NCBI RefSeq assembly: GCF_030817535.1
Contig: NZ_JAUSZL010000002.1
Location: 3,782,001 to 3,846,000, forward strand
Direction: 5' to 3'
Origin: Streptomyces sp. V3I8
Lineage (GTDB): Bacteria > Actinomycetota > Actinomycetes > Streptomycetales > Streptomycetaceae
DNA length: 64,000 bases
The position numbers and the translations under genes are program-made. Shown here piece after piece: positions 27,355-34,067 of the stretch; position 1 is the first letter of the stretch, and each line of letters begins with the position of its first letter. The notes beneath the pieces were generated by a model. The model did no database searches, was not told where the DNA came from, and saw nothing but the letters and a program-made list of their open reading frames with translations.

Positions 27355-29139
27355 TCACCACGTACTCACCGTGCGCGTGTCGCGGCCCGACCTCAGTACC
27401 TTGCCGGGTACGGCCCCGGTCACCACGTCGTCCCGTATCGACTCGACGCCGTTGACCCACACGGCCCTGACGCCGATGGCCTTCGAGTCGAGGCGCGGGC
27501 TGTCCCCCGGCAGGTCGTGCACCAGGGTGGCCTTGCCGGCGTCGATCCGGTCCGGGTCGAAGAGCACGAGGTCCGCGTGGAAACCCTCCGCGATCCGGCC
27601 GCGCTCCCGGAGTCCGAAGAGCCGGGCCGGGTCGTCCGTGAGCATCTTCACCGCCTGCTCCAGCGGCACCAGTTTCCGGCCGCGCAGGCAGTCCCCGAGG
27701 AACCGGGTCGTGTACGGGGCGCCGCACATCCGGTCCAGATGGGCGCCCGCGTCCGAACCGCCGAGCAGTACGTCCTCGTGCCGCCACGTCTCCTGGCGCA
27801 GGGCCCAGGAGGCGGGGTCGTTGTCGGGCGGCATGGGCCACAGGACCGTACGCAGCCCGTCGTTGGCGCAGATCCCGACGAGGCACTCGAAGGGTTCCTG
27901 GCCTCGCTCGGCCGCGATGTCCCGTACGACCCGTCCGGTCAGGCCCTCGTTCTCCGGGCTGTACGTGTCGCCGACGACGTACCGCCCGAAGTCGGCGAGG
28001 CGGCGGAAGACGCCGGCCTCCTTCGAGCCGGCCCGCCGCAGCATGTCGGCCCTGACCCCGGGGTCCCGGAGCCTCGCGATCCGCTCGGGCACGGGGAGGC
28101 CGAGCACCTCGCCCCAGCCGGGGATGAGGTTGAGGGCGCAGAAGGTGCCCAGCGACATGTTCATCGGGGTGAGGATCGGCATGGTGAGGGCGACGACCCG
28201 GCCGCCCGCCTTCCGTGCCCGCTCGCTCGCGGACAGCTGCCGGGGCACGCGCTCGGGGACCGCGGCGTCGATGGTCAGGACGTTCCAGTTCAGGGGCCGG
28301 CCGGCCGCCGCGCTCATCTGCGCGAACAGGTCGATCTCGGCGTCGCTGAACTGGTCCAGGCACCCGGCCACGATCGCCTCGATCTGCGTGCCCTCGTGTT
28401 CGCCGACCGCCCGTGACAGCGCGAGCAGTTCGGCGGGCCGCGCGTGCCGGGAGGCGACCGGTTGCCCGTCGCCGTCGGAGTGGGTCGACGACTGGGTGGT
28501 GGAGAATCCCCACGCACCGGCGTCCATCGCCTCGTGCGCCAGCCGGACGATGGCGTCGAGTTGCTCGTCGCTCGGCTGTCCGCCCACCGCGTCCGGTCCC
28601 ATGACGTGCCGCCGCAGCGCGCAGTGCCCCACCATGAAACCGGCGTTGACCGCGATACGTCCCTCGAGGGCGTCCAGGTACTCGCCGAAGCCGTGCCAGC
28701 TCCACGGCGCCCCCTCCTCCAGCGCGATCAGGGACATCCCCTCGACCTTGGACATCATCCGCCGCGTGTAGTCGGCGTCCCCGGGCCGCGAGGGGTTGAG
28801 GGGGGCGAGGGTGAAGCCGCAGTTCCCGCCCGCGACCGTCGTCACGCCGTGGTTGAGCGAGGGCGTCGCGTACGGGTCCCAGAAGAGCTGCGCGTCGTAG
28901 TGCGTGTGGGGGTCCACGAACCCGGGCGCGAGGACGAGCCCGCGCGCGTCCTCACTCGTCCGCGCGCCCTCACCGGCGTCCCTGCCTTCACCGGCGTCTC
29001 CGGCCCCACCGGCGTCCCCGGCATCCCCGACGGCCCTGATGACGGCGATCCGTCCGTCCCGGATGCCCACGTCGGCGACGAAGGCGGCCCCGCCCGACCC
29101 GTCGACGATCCGCGCGCCCCTGATCAGATGGTCAAGCAC
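27355..29139 (-). CDS. D-aminoacylase / N-acyl-D-amino-acid deacylase-type amidohydrolase
   Basis: 594 aa, GTG 29139. Metal-dependent hydrolase of the amidohydrolase superfamily: PGFVDPHTHYDAQLFWDP (HxH motif near residue 78), GHCALRRHVMG, and SDAGAHLD (catalytic Asp). D-aminoacylase-type proteins often occur in catabolic clusters with LLM enzymes. A Gly/Asp/Ala insertion near residues 38-60 (VGDAGDAGGAGDAGEGRDAG), coded by imperfect GGCGACGCC repeats, is unlike the rest. It is 35 bp upstream of the ALDH gene. Ten 8-bp repeats lie just before its start. Confidence 0.88.
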   Translation of the reverse strand: MLDHLIRGARIVDGSGGAAFVADVGIRDGRIAVIRAVGDAGDAGGAGDAGEGRDAGEGARTSEDARGLVLAPGFVDPHTHYDAQLFWDPYATPSLNHGVTTVAGGNCGFTLAPLNPSRPGDADYTRRMMSKVEGMSLIALEEGAPWSWHGFGEYLDALEGRIAVNAGFMVGHCALRRHVMGPDAVGGQPSDEQLDAIVRLAHEAMDAGAWGFSTTQSSTHSDGDGQPVASRHARPAELLALSRAVGEHEGTQIEAIVAGCLDQFSDAEIDLFAQMSAAAGRPLNWNVLTIDAAVPERVPRQLSASERARKAGGRVVALTMPILTPMNMSLGTFCALNLIPGWGEVLGLPVPERIARLRDPGVRADMLRRAGSKEAGVFRRLADFGRYVVGDTYSPENEGLTGRVVRDIAAERGQEPFECLVGICANDGLRTVLWPMPPDNDPASWALRQETWRHEDVLLGGSDAGAHLDRMCGAPYTTRFLGDCLRGRKLVPLEQAVKMLTDDPARLFGLRERGRIAEGFHADLVLFDPDRIDAGKATLVHDLPGDSPRLDSKAIGVRAVWVNGVESIRDDVVTGAVPGKVLRSGRDTRTVSTW

Positions 29140-29156
29140 GACAAGTCCCCTTCTCC

Positions 29157-29236
29157 GGTACCCCAGTTCTCCGGTTCTTCAGTTCTCCGGTACTCCGGCA
29201 CTCCCGTACTCCGGCACTCCGGCACTCCGGCACTCC
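29157..29236 (-). repeat. Ten tandem 8-bp units in the leader of the deacylase gene
   Basis: Units on the plus strand: GGTACCCC, AGTTCTCC, GGTTCTTC, AGTTCTCC, GGTACTCC, GGCACTCC, CGTACTCC, then GGCACTCC three times. On the coding (minus) strand nearly every unit begins GGAG, giving a ladder of Shine-Dalgarno-like tetramers every 8 nt, ending about 18 bp before the GTG start. Confidence 0.85.
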
Positions 29237-29282
29237 GGCCGGACCTTTCCGGCTCACGGCACCCTCGTCCGCCCGGGGGCCC

Positions 29283-29302
29283 GGGGGCGCGGGGAACCGC
29301 GC
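29283..29302. repeat. Dispersed GC-rich element, inverted copy
   Basis: GGGGGCGCGGGGAACCGCGC is a slightly changed inverse copy of the element, in the gap just past the stop of the LLM gene at 29339. Confidence 0.65.
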
Positions 29303-29338
29303 GAGCGGCCACCGACGGCCCGCGGCCACCGACGAAGC

Positions 29339-30457
29339 TCAGACAGCGCCCCGGAACCGGGTGGTCCGGTGCACGGGATCCGTGTCGATCTTCGGGACGA
29401 CGTGCTCCCCGATCAGCCGGATCGTCTGCAGCGTCTCCTCCTTCGGCACCCCGACCGGCAGCCCGAACGACAGCTGGTCGGCGCCGGCCTGCTCCCACCG
29501 CTTGCACTGCGTGAGCACCTCGTCCGGATCACCGCAGATCAGCAGCTCCTCGGCGATGAGGAGTTCGATCAGTTCCTCGGTGTACTCGGGCAGCGTCTGC
29601 GGCCACACGGGGAACCCCTCGGGCCGCGGGAACGTGTCGTGGTAGCGGAAGACGAGCGAGGGCAGGTAGTGCAGCCCGCCTGCCGCGGCGATCCGTACCG
29701 CCTCGGCGTGCGTCGGCGCGCAGACCGCCGTCGTCGTCACCATCACGTTGTCGTTGACGAAGTCCCCGACCGGCTCCGCCTCGACGACGGCCGTCTTGTA
29801 CTGCTCCAGGACCCACTCCATGTCGGAGACCTTCTGCACGCTGAAGCCGAGCACCCCGAGCCCCTTGCGGGCGGCCATCGCGTACGAGGGCGGCGACCCG
29901 GCGGCGTACCACATGGCGGGGTGCGACTTCCCGTACGGCTTCGGCAGGATCTTGCGCGGCGGGAGCTGCCAGTGCTTGCCCCGGAACCCGACGTACTCGT
30001 CCTGGAGCCACATCTTCGGGAACTCGGCAATGGTCTCCTCCCAGATCTCCTTGGTGTAATTCATGTCGGTGATGCCGGGGAGGAAGCCGAGGATCTCGTG
30101 CGAGCCGGCCCCGCGTCCGCTGCCGAACTCGAAGCGGCCCTCGGTGAGATGGTCGAGCATGGCGACCTTCTCGGCGACCTTCACCGGGTGGTTGACCTGG
30201 GCGAGCGGGTTGAAGATGCCGGACCCCAGGTGGATCCGCTCGGTCGCGTGCGCCAGGTAGCCGAGGAAGACGTCGTTCGCGGAGAGGTGCGAGTACTCCT
30301 CCAGGAAGTGGTGCTCGGACGCCCAGGCGTACTTGAAGCCGGACCTGTCCGCCTGGATGACGTACTCGGTCTCCTCCATCAGCGCCTTGTGCTCGGCGAG
30401 CGGATCGGTCTCGGCCCGCTTGCCCACGTACCCCTGTACAAAGAGCCCGAATTCCAC
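29339..30457 (-). CDS. LLM-class flavin-dependent oxidoreductase (luciferase-like)
   Basis: 372 aa, GTG 30457. Starts MEFGLFVQGYVGKR, with ASEHHFLEEYSHLS, LGSGIFNPLAQVNHPVKVAE and DHLTEGRFEFGSGRGAGSHE, which are typical of long-chain luciferase-like monooxygenases (FMN rather than F420 is likely, because of the HFLEEY region). Two copies of the CTGACG palindrome lie upstream (30493 and 30555). Probable first gene of an LLM - deacylase - ALDH transcription unit, although the 200-bp gap below could hold a separate promoter. Confidence 0.88.
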   Translation of the reverse strand: MEFGLFVQGYVGKRAETDPLAEHKALMEETEYVIQADRSGFKYAWASEHHFLEEYSHLSANDVFLGYLAHATERIHLGSGIFNPLAQVNHPVKVAEKVAMLDHLTEGRFEFGSGRGAGSHEILGFLPGITDMNYTKEIWEETIAEFPKMWLQDEYVGFRGKHWQLPPRKILPKPYGKSHPAMWYAAGSPPSYAMAARKGLGVLGFSVQKVSDMEWVLEQYKTAVVEAEPVGDFVNDNVMVTTTAVCAPTHAEAVRIAAAGGLHYLPSLVFRYHDTFPRPEGFPVWPQTLPEYTEELIELLIAEELLICGDPDEVLTQCKRWEQAGADQLSFGLPVGVPKEETLQTIRLIGEHVVPKIDTDPVHRTTRFRGAV

Positions 30458-30492
30458 GGAGGTTCACCGTCCCCTGTTCCCCTGTCCGCGAC

Positions 30493-30507
30493 CTGACGAA
30501 CCGTCAG
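30493..30507. promoter_or_regulatory. Regulon operator CTGACG-AAC-CGTCAG
   Basis: Perfect 15-bp palindrome 35 bp upstream of the GTG start of the LLM gene at 30457. One of nine sites of this type. Confidence 0.75.
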
Positions 30508-30554
30508 ATCCACCTGCCGCCGACTGTTGCACCGCACCCCTGGAGCGTCAAGAG

Positions 30555-30569
30555 CTGACGACCCGTCAC
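30555..30569. promoter_or_regulatory. Regulon operator CTGACG-ACC-CGTCAC
   Basis: Second copy in the same gap, 62 bp from the first, with the outer base changed. It also lies 19 bp past the stop of the SDR gene. Confidence 0.6.
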
Positions 30570-30587
30570 ATGAGGCCGGTGAAGGGT

Positions 30588-31370
30588 TCACGGCGCGCTC
30601 ACACCCGCCAGCCACCCTCCGTCGATCACGAACGGCTGGCCGGTGACGTAGGAGGACTCATCGCAGGACAGGAAGAGGGCGAGCCGGGCCACCTCCTCCG
30701 CCCTGCCGATGCGGCCGAGCGGGACGAGCTTGCGGTAGAACCGGGCGACGGCCTCCGAGCCCGCCCCGGGGTCCGCCACCGGGTCGAGCAGGGCCGGATT
30801 GCTCATGGCGGTGTCGATCGCGCCGGGGCAGACGGCGTTGACGCGGATGCCCTTGGCGGCCAGTTCCAGCGCGGCCACGCGCGTGAGGCCGACGATCGCG
30901 TGCTTGGTCGCGCTGTACGCGCCGACGTACGCCATGCCGGTGAGCCCGGTGTACGAGGCGGTGTTGACGACGGTCCCGCCGCCGGCCGCCCCGATCTCGG
31001 GGGCCAGGGTCTTGATGCCGAGGAAGACGCCGACCTGGTTGACGCGCACGATCTGCAGGAACTCTTCGAGAGGGGTGTCGACGAGGGCGTTGAAGCGCAG
31101 GATGCCGGCGTTGTTGACGAGCCCGTCGACCTTGCCGAACGCGTCCTTGGCGACCGCCACCGCGGCCGCCCAGTCGTCCTCCCGGCCCACGTCGAGGTGG
31201 ACGTACCGGGCGCGGGCGCCCAGTTCCTCGGCAAGGGCCTTTCCCTGCTCGTCCAGCACATCGGCGAGCACCACCCGCGCCCCTTCCGCGACGAAGAGCC
31301 GGGCCTCCTGCTCGCCCTGCCCCCGGGCCGCCCCGGTGACCACCACGACCCGCCCGTCCAACCGACCCAT
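30588..31370 (-). CDS. SDR oxidoreductase resembling hydroxysteroid dehydrogenases
   Basis: 260 aa from ATG 31370 with GGGAGAT upstream (a longer frame to 31433 lacks a ribosome site). Classical SDR: TGAARGQGEQEARLF (residues 12-26), LDVGREDDW, NNAGILRF, catalytic region NTASYTGLTG and YSATKHAIV, and PGAIDTAM. The N-terminal half, particularly VLADVLDEQG and YVHLDV, resembles actinomycete 3-alpha/20-beta-hydroxysteroid dehydrogenase. Inferred activity: oxidation of a hydroxyl on a steroid-like or alicyclic compound. Downstream partner of the LLM gene at 31510-32451. Confidence 0.88.
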   Translation of the reverse strand: MGRLDGRVVVVTGAARGQGEQEARLFVAEGARVVLADVLDEQGKALAEELGARARYVHLDVGREDDWAAAVAVAKDAFGKVDGLVNNAGILRFNALVDTPLEEFLQIVRVNQVGVFLGIKTLAPEIGAAGGGTVVNTASYTGLTGMAYVGAYSATKHAIVGLTRVAALELAAKGIRVNAVCPGAIDTAMSNPALLDPVADPGAGSEAVARFYRKLVPLGRIGRAEEVARLALFLSCDESSYVTGQPFVIDGGWLAGVSAP

Positions 31371-31397
31371 GACATCTCCCTGAACAGAGGGCGCCCG

Positions 31398-31417
31398 AGG
31401 GGCGCGGGGAACTGCGC
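31398..31417. repeat. Dispersed GC-rich element, inverted copy
   Basis: AGGGGCGCGGGGAACTGCGC lies between the start of the SDR gene and the stop of the LLM gene at 31510. It is the exact inverse complement of the copy at 665-684. Confidence 0.8.
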
Positions 31418-31509
31418 GAACAACCGCGAACAACCGCGGACGGCCCGCGGCCGGGGACGCGGACGGGGCCGCGGCCGGGGACGAGGCCCCCGTCGTCCTC
31501 TTCGCGGCC

Positions 31510-32451
31510 CTATCCGAGGAGCGGAGCGACCCCGACCCCGAACGCCGCCATCTGGTCCGTCAGTTCGCTGCGGCTCCGCGACCGGAAGCGCACCTGGATC
31601 TGGTGGACCCCCATGTCCCGGTACGCCCGCAACGACTCGGCGATCACCTCGGGCGCGCCGCAGACCGTGCGGCGCCCCACGGCCCACCCGGGCCGCCCCA
31701 CGTACAGCGGCTCGGTGATCGCGCCGACGGTGAACGGGCCGGTCACCCCGGCCTCCTCCCGCAGTCGCCCGATCCGGTCGATCTGCGCGGGCAGCCGCTC
31801 CCGCGGGTCCCCCTGCGGCAGCCACCCGTCCCCCTTGACCGCGGCCCGCCGCACGGCGGCGGGCGAGGACCCGCCGACCCACACCGGCACCCGTTCCTGC
31901 GCGGGGCGCGGTCGCTGGCCGAGCCCTTCGAAGTCGTACAGCTTCCCGTGGTGGGAGGGGAACTCGTCGGGGCCCAGCGCGGCCCGCAGCGCGTCGACGC
32001 ACTCGTCCAGCACGGCCCCGCGCCGCTCGAAGTCCACCCCGAGCGCCTCGAACTCCTCCTGTACGTGTCCGGCGCCGACCCCCAGGAGCAGGCGGCCCCC
32101 GCTCAGGTGGTCGAGGGTCGCGTACTGCTTGGCGGTGACGAGGGGGTGGCGCAGTCCGACGACCGCGACGTGGCTGAGCAGCCGCACGCGCGCGGTGACC
32201 CCGGCGAGGAAGGCGAGAGTGGCGACGGGGTCGTACCAGACGGTGCTCATCGCCCGGGCGAGCCTGCGCGGGACGGCGACGTGGTCGCAGCTCGCGAGGT
32301 AGGCGAAGCCGGAGCCGTCGGCGGTCCGGGCGATCTCCACGAGATCGTCCGGACCGGCGTCGGCCTCCCACGCCTCGGCGTAGAGGGTGCTCTGCGACTG
32401 GACCGGCAACTGCATCCCGTACACCAGTCGCCCTTCGGGCAGGACCTGCAT
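31510..32451 (-). CDS. LLM-class F420-dependent oxidoreductase
   Basis: 313 aa from ATG 32451 with AAGGG eight bases upstream (GTG 32460 is possible). Family features: FAYLASCDHVAVPRRLA, YDPVATLAFLAG, LLSHVAVVGLRHPLVTAK, DHLSGGRLLLGVGAGH and VPVWVGGSSPAAVRRAA. They match TIGR03619-type F420-dependent enzymes. Two CTGACG palindromes (32468, 32512) stand immediately upstream, the first only 17 bp from the start, consistent with repression. Possibly co-transcribed with the hydroxysteroid-dehydrogenase-like SDR. Confidence 0.88.
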   Translation of the reverse strand: MQVLPEGRLVYGMQLPVQSQSTLYAEAWEADAGPDDLVEIARTADGSGFAYLASCDHVAVPRRLARAMSTVWYDPVATLAFLAGVTARVRLLSHVAVVGLRHPLVTAKQYATLDHLSGGRLLLGVGAGHVQEEFEALGVDFERRGAVLDECVDALRAALGPDEFPSHHGKLYDFEGLGQRPRPAQERVPVWVGGSSPAAVRRAAVKGDGWLPQGDPRERLPAQIDRIGRLREEAGVTGPFTVGAITEPLYVGRPGWAVGRRTVCGAPEVIAESLRAYRDMGVHQIQVRFRSRSRSELTDQMAAFGVGVAPLLG

Positions 32452-32467
32452 GAGCGGCACCCTTCAG

Positions 32468-32482
32468 CTGACGGACCGTCAC
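32468..32482. promoter_or_regulatory. Regulon operator CTGACG-GAC-CGTCAC
   Basis: 17 bp upstream of the LLM start at 32451, where it would overlap the transcription start or ribosome-loading region. Confidence 0.7.
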
Positions 32483-32511
32483 ATTCGAGTGGGCGGCCTC
32501 CATCGTCGTAG

Positions 32512-32526
32512 CTGACGCCGTGTCAG
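32512..32526. promoter_or_regulatory. Regulon operator CTGACG-CCG-TGTCAG
   Basis: Second site in front of the LLM gene, 44 bp from the first (four helical turns), with one mismatch between arms. Confidence 0.65.
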
Positions 32527-32592
32527 ACAAGACCTGTGTGCCCGACCGGCCGCGGACCGGCGGGGGTCGGCCGGGGCCGGCGGGGGCCGGTC

Positions 32593-32612
32593 GTGCAGTT
32601 CCCCGCGCCCCT
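32593..32612. repeat. Dispersed GC-rich element
   Basis: GTGCAGTTCCCCGCGCCCCT abuts the stop codon of the amidohydrolase gene and overlaps it by one base. Confidence 0.75.
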
Positions 32613-33844
32613 CAGGGGCGGGACTCCGCCCCCGCCCACAGGCCGTCCCGCGTCAGACCGAGGAGGTCGATCGCGTTGCGGCGGACGATCCGGTCGACGA
32701 CGTCGGCGTCCAGGTGGCCCATCTGGGCCTCGCCGACCTGGCGCGACTCGGGCCAGGTGGAGTCGGAGTGCGGATAGTCGGTCTCGTAGAGGACGTTCCC
32801 GGCGCCGATGGCGTCCAGGTTCCGCAGCCCGAAGGCGTCGTCGAAGAAGCAGCCGTACACGTGCTCGGCGAAGAGCTCGGAGGGCGGGCGGTGGACCTTG
32901 TCCGCGACGCCGCCCCAGGCGCGGTTCTCCGCCCAGACGACGTCCGCGCGTTCCAGGATGTAGGGGATCCAGCCGATCTGCCCCTCCGCGTACATCACCC
33001 TGAGGTTCGGGAAGCGCTCGAACTTGCCGCTCATCAGCCAGTCGACCATCGAGAAGCAGCAGTTGGCGAAAGTGATGGTGGAGCCGACGGCGGGCGGCGC
33101 GTCCGCGGAGGTGGAGGGCATCCGGCTGCTCGACCCGATGTGCATGGCGATCACCGTGCCGGTCTCGTCGCAGGCGGCGAGGAACGGATCCCACTCGTCC
33201 GTGTGGACGGAGGGCAGTCCGAGGTGCGGGGGTATCTCGGAGAAGGCGACGGCCCGTACGCCGCGCGAGGCGTTGCGCCGCACCTCCTGCGCGGCGAGCC
33301 GCGCGTCCCACAGCGGGACGAGCGTGAGCGGTATCAGCCGGCCCCGGGCCGCGGGGCCGCACCACTCCTCGACCGTCCAGTCGTTGTAGGCCCGCACGCA
33401 GAGCAGCCCCAGCTCGCGGTCCTTCGCCTCGGTGAAGGTCTGGCCGCAGAACCGGGGGAAGGTCGGGAAGCAGAGGGCGGACTGCACGTGGTTGACGTCC
33501 ATGTCGGCCAGGCGCCGCGGGACGTCGTACGAGCCCGGGCGCATCTGCTCGTACGTGATGATCTCGAGCTTGATCTCGTCCCTGTCGTACCCGACGGCGG
33601 TGTCGAGACGGGTGAGCGGGCGGTGGAGGTCCTCGTAGACCCACCAGTCGCCGATGGGCCCGTCGTCGCCGGAGCCGCCCATGACGGGAGCGAACTTGCC
33701 GCCCAGGAAGGTCATTTCCTTCAGCGGGGCGCGTACGACGCGCGGCCCCTCGTCCTGGTACCTCGACGGGAGCCGGTCCCGCCAGACGTGGGGGGGCTCC
33801 ACCGTGTGGTCGTCCACCGAGATGATCTTCGGGAAGGTCTCCAT
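32612..33844 (-). CDS. Amidohydrolase_2-type metal-dependent hydrolase
   Basis: 410 aa, ATG 33844, no clear ribosome site. Begins KIISVDDHTVEPPHVW (DDH in place of DxHxH), and has FPRFCGQTF, AMHIGSSSRMPST with a metal-type His, and LYETDYPHSDSTWP, in which the TDYPHSD Asp/His is the family's catalytic site. Relatives include decarboxylases and hydrolases of the ACMSD group, acting in aromatic or alicyclic degradation. A palindrome of the regulon (33865-33879) lies 21 bp before the start. Confidence 0.9.
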   Translation of the reverse strand: METFPKIISVDDHTVEPPHVWRDRLPSRYQDEGPRVVRAPLKEMTFLGGKFAPVMGGSGDDGPIGDWWVYEDLHRPLTRLDTAVGYDRDEIKLEIITYEQMRPGSYDVPRRLADMDVNHVQSALCFPTFPRFCGQTFTEAKDRELGLLCVRAYNDWTVEEWCGPAARGRLIPLTLVPLWDARLAAQEVRRNASRGVRAVAFSEIPPHLGLPSVHTDEWDPFLAACDETGTVIAMHIGSSSRMPSTSADAPPAVGSTITFANCCFSMVDWLMSGKFERFPNLRVMYAEGQIGWIPYILERADVVWAENRAWGGVADKVHRPPSELFAEHVYGCFFDDAFGLRNLDAIGAGNVLYETDYPHSDSTWPESRQVGEAQMGHLDADVVDRIVRRNAIDLLGLTRDGLWAGAESRP

Positions 33845-33864
33845 GGTCCCAAGGTAACGCCGAT

Positions 33865-33879
33865 CTGACGGAGCGTCAG
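33865..33879. promoter_or_regulatory. Regulon operator CTGACG-GAG-CGTCAG
   Basis: Perfect 15-bp palindrome just upstream of the amidohydrolase start at 33844. Confidence 0.75.
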
Positions 33880-34067
33880 CTCCCTGGAGGCGGTTGCCGG
33901 AATGCCGGGACCGCGCCCCGCGGTTGCGACGACGGGGTGTGGGCCCTGTGAGGGCTTGCGTGAATCTCGCATGGCGGCCTGTGATCGGTGTCTCCCACGG
34001 CTGACGCATCCGCCATGAACAAGGCAAACTGGCCTGGTTGTCATGACGGTTCGGCAGGGGGACAGCG

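Noticed and set aside
29139..29340. Start of another gene in the 200-bp gap before the deacylase
   Set aside because: Frames crossing it contain only Pro/Gly/Arg-rich repeats from the 8-bp array.
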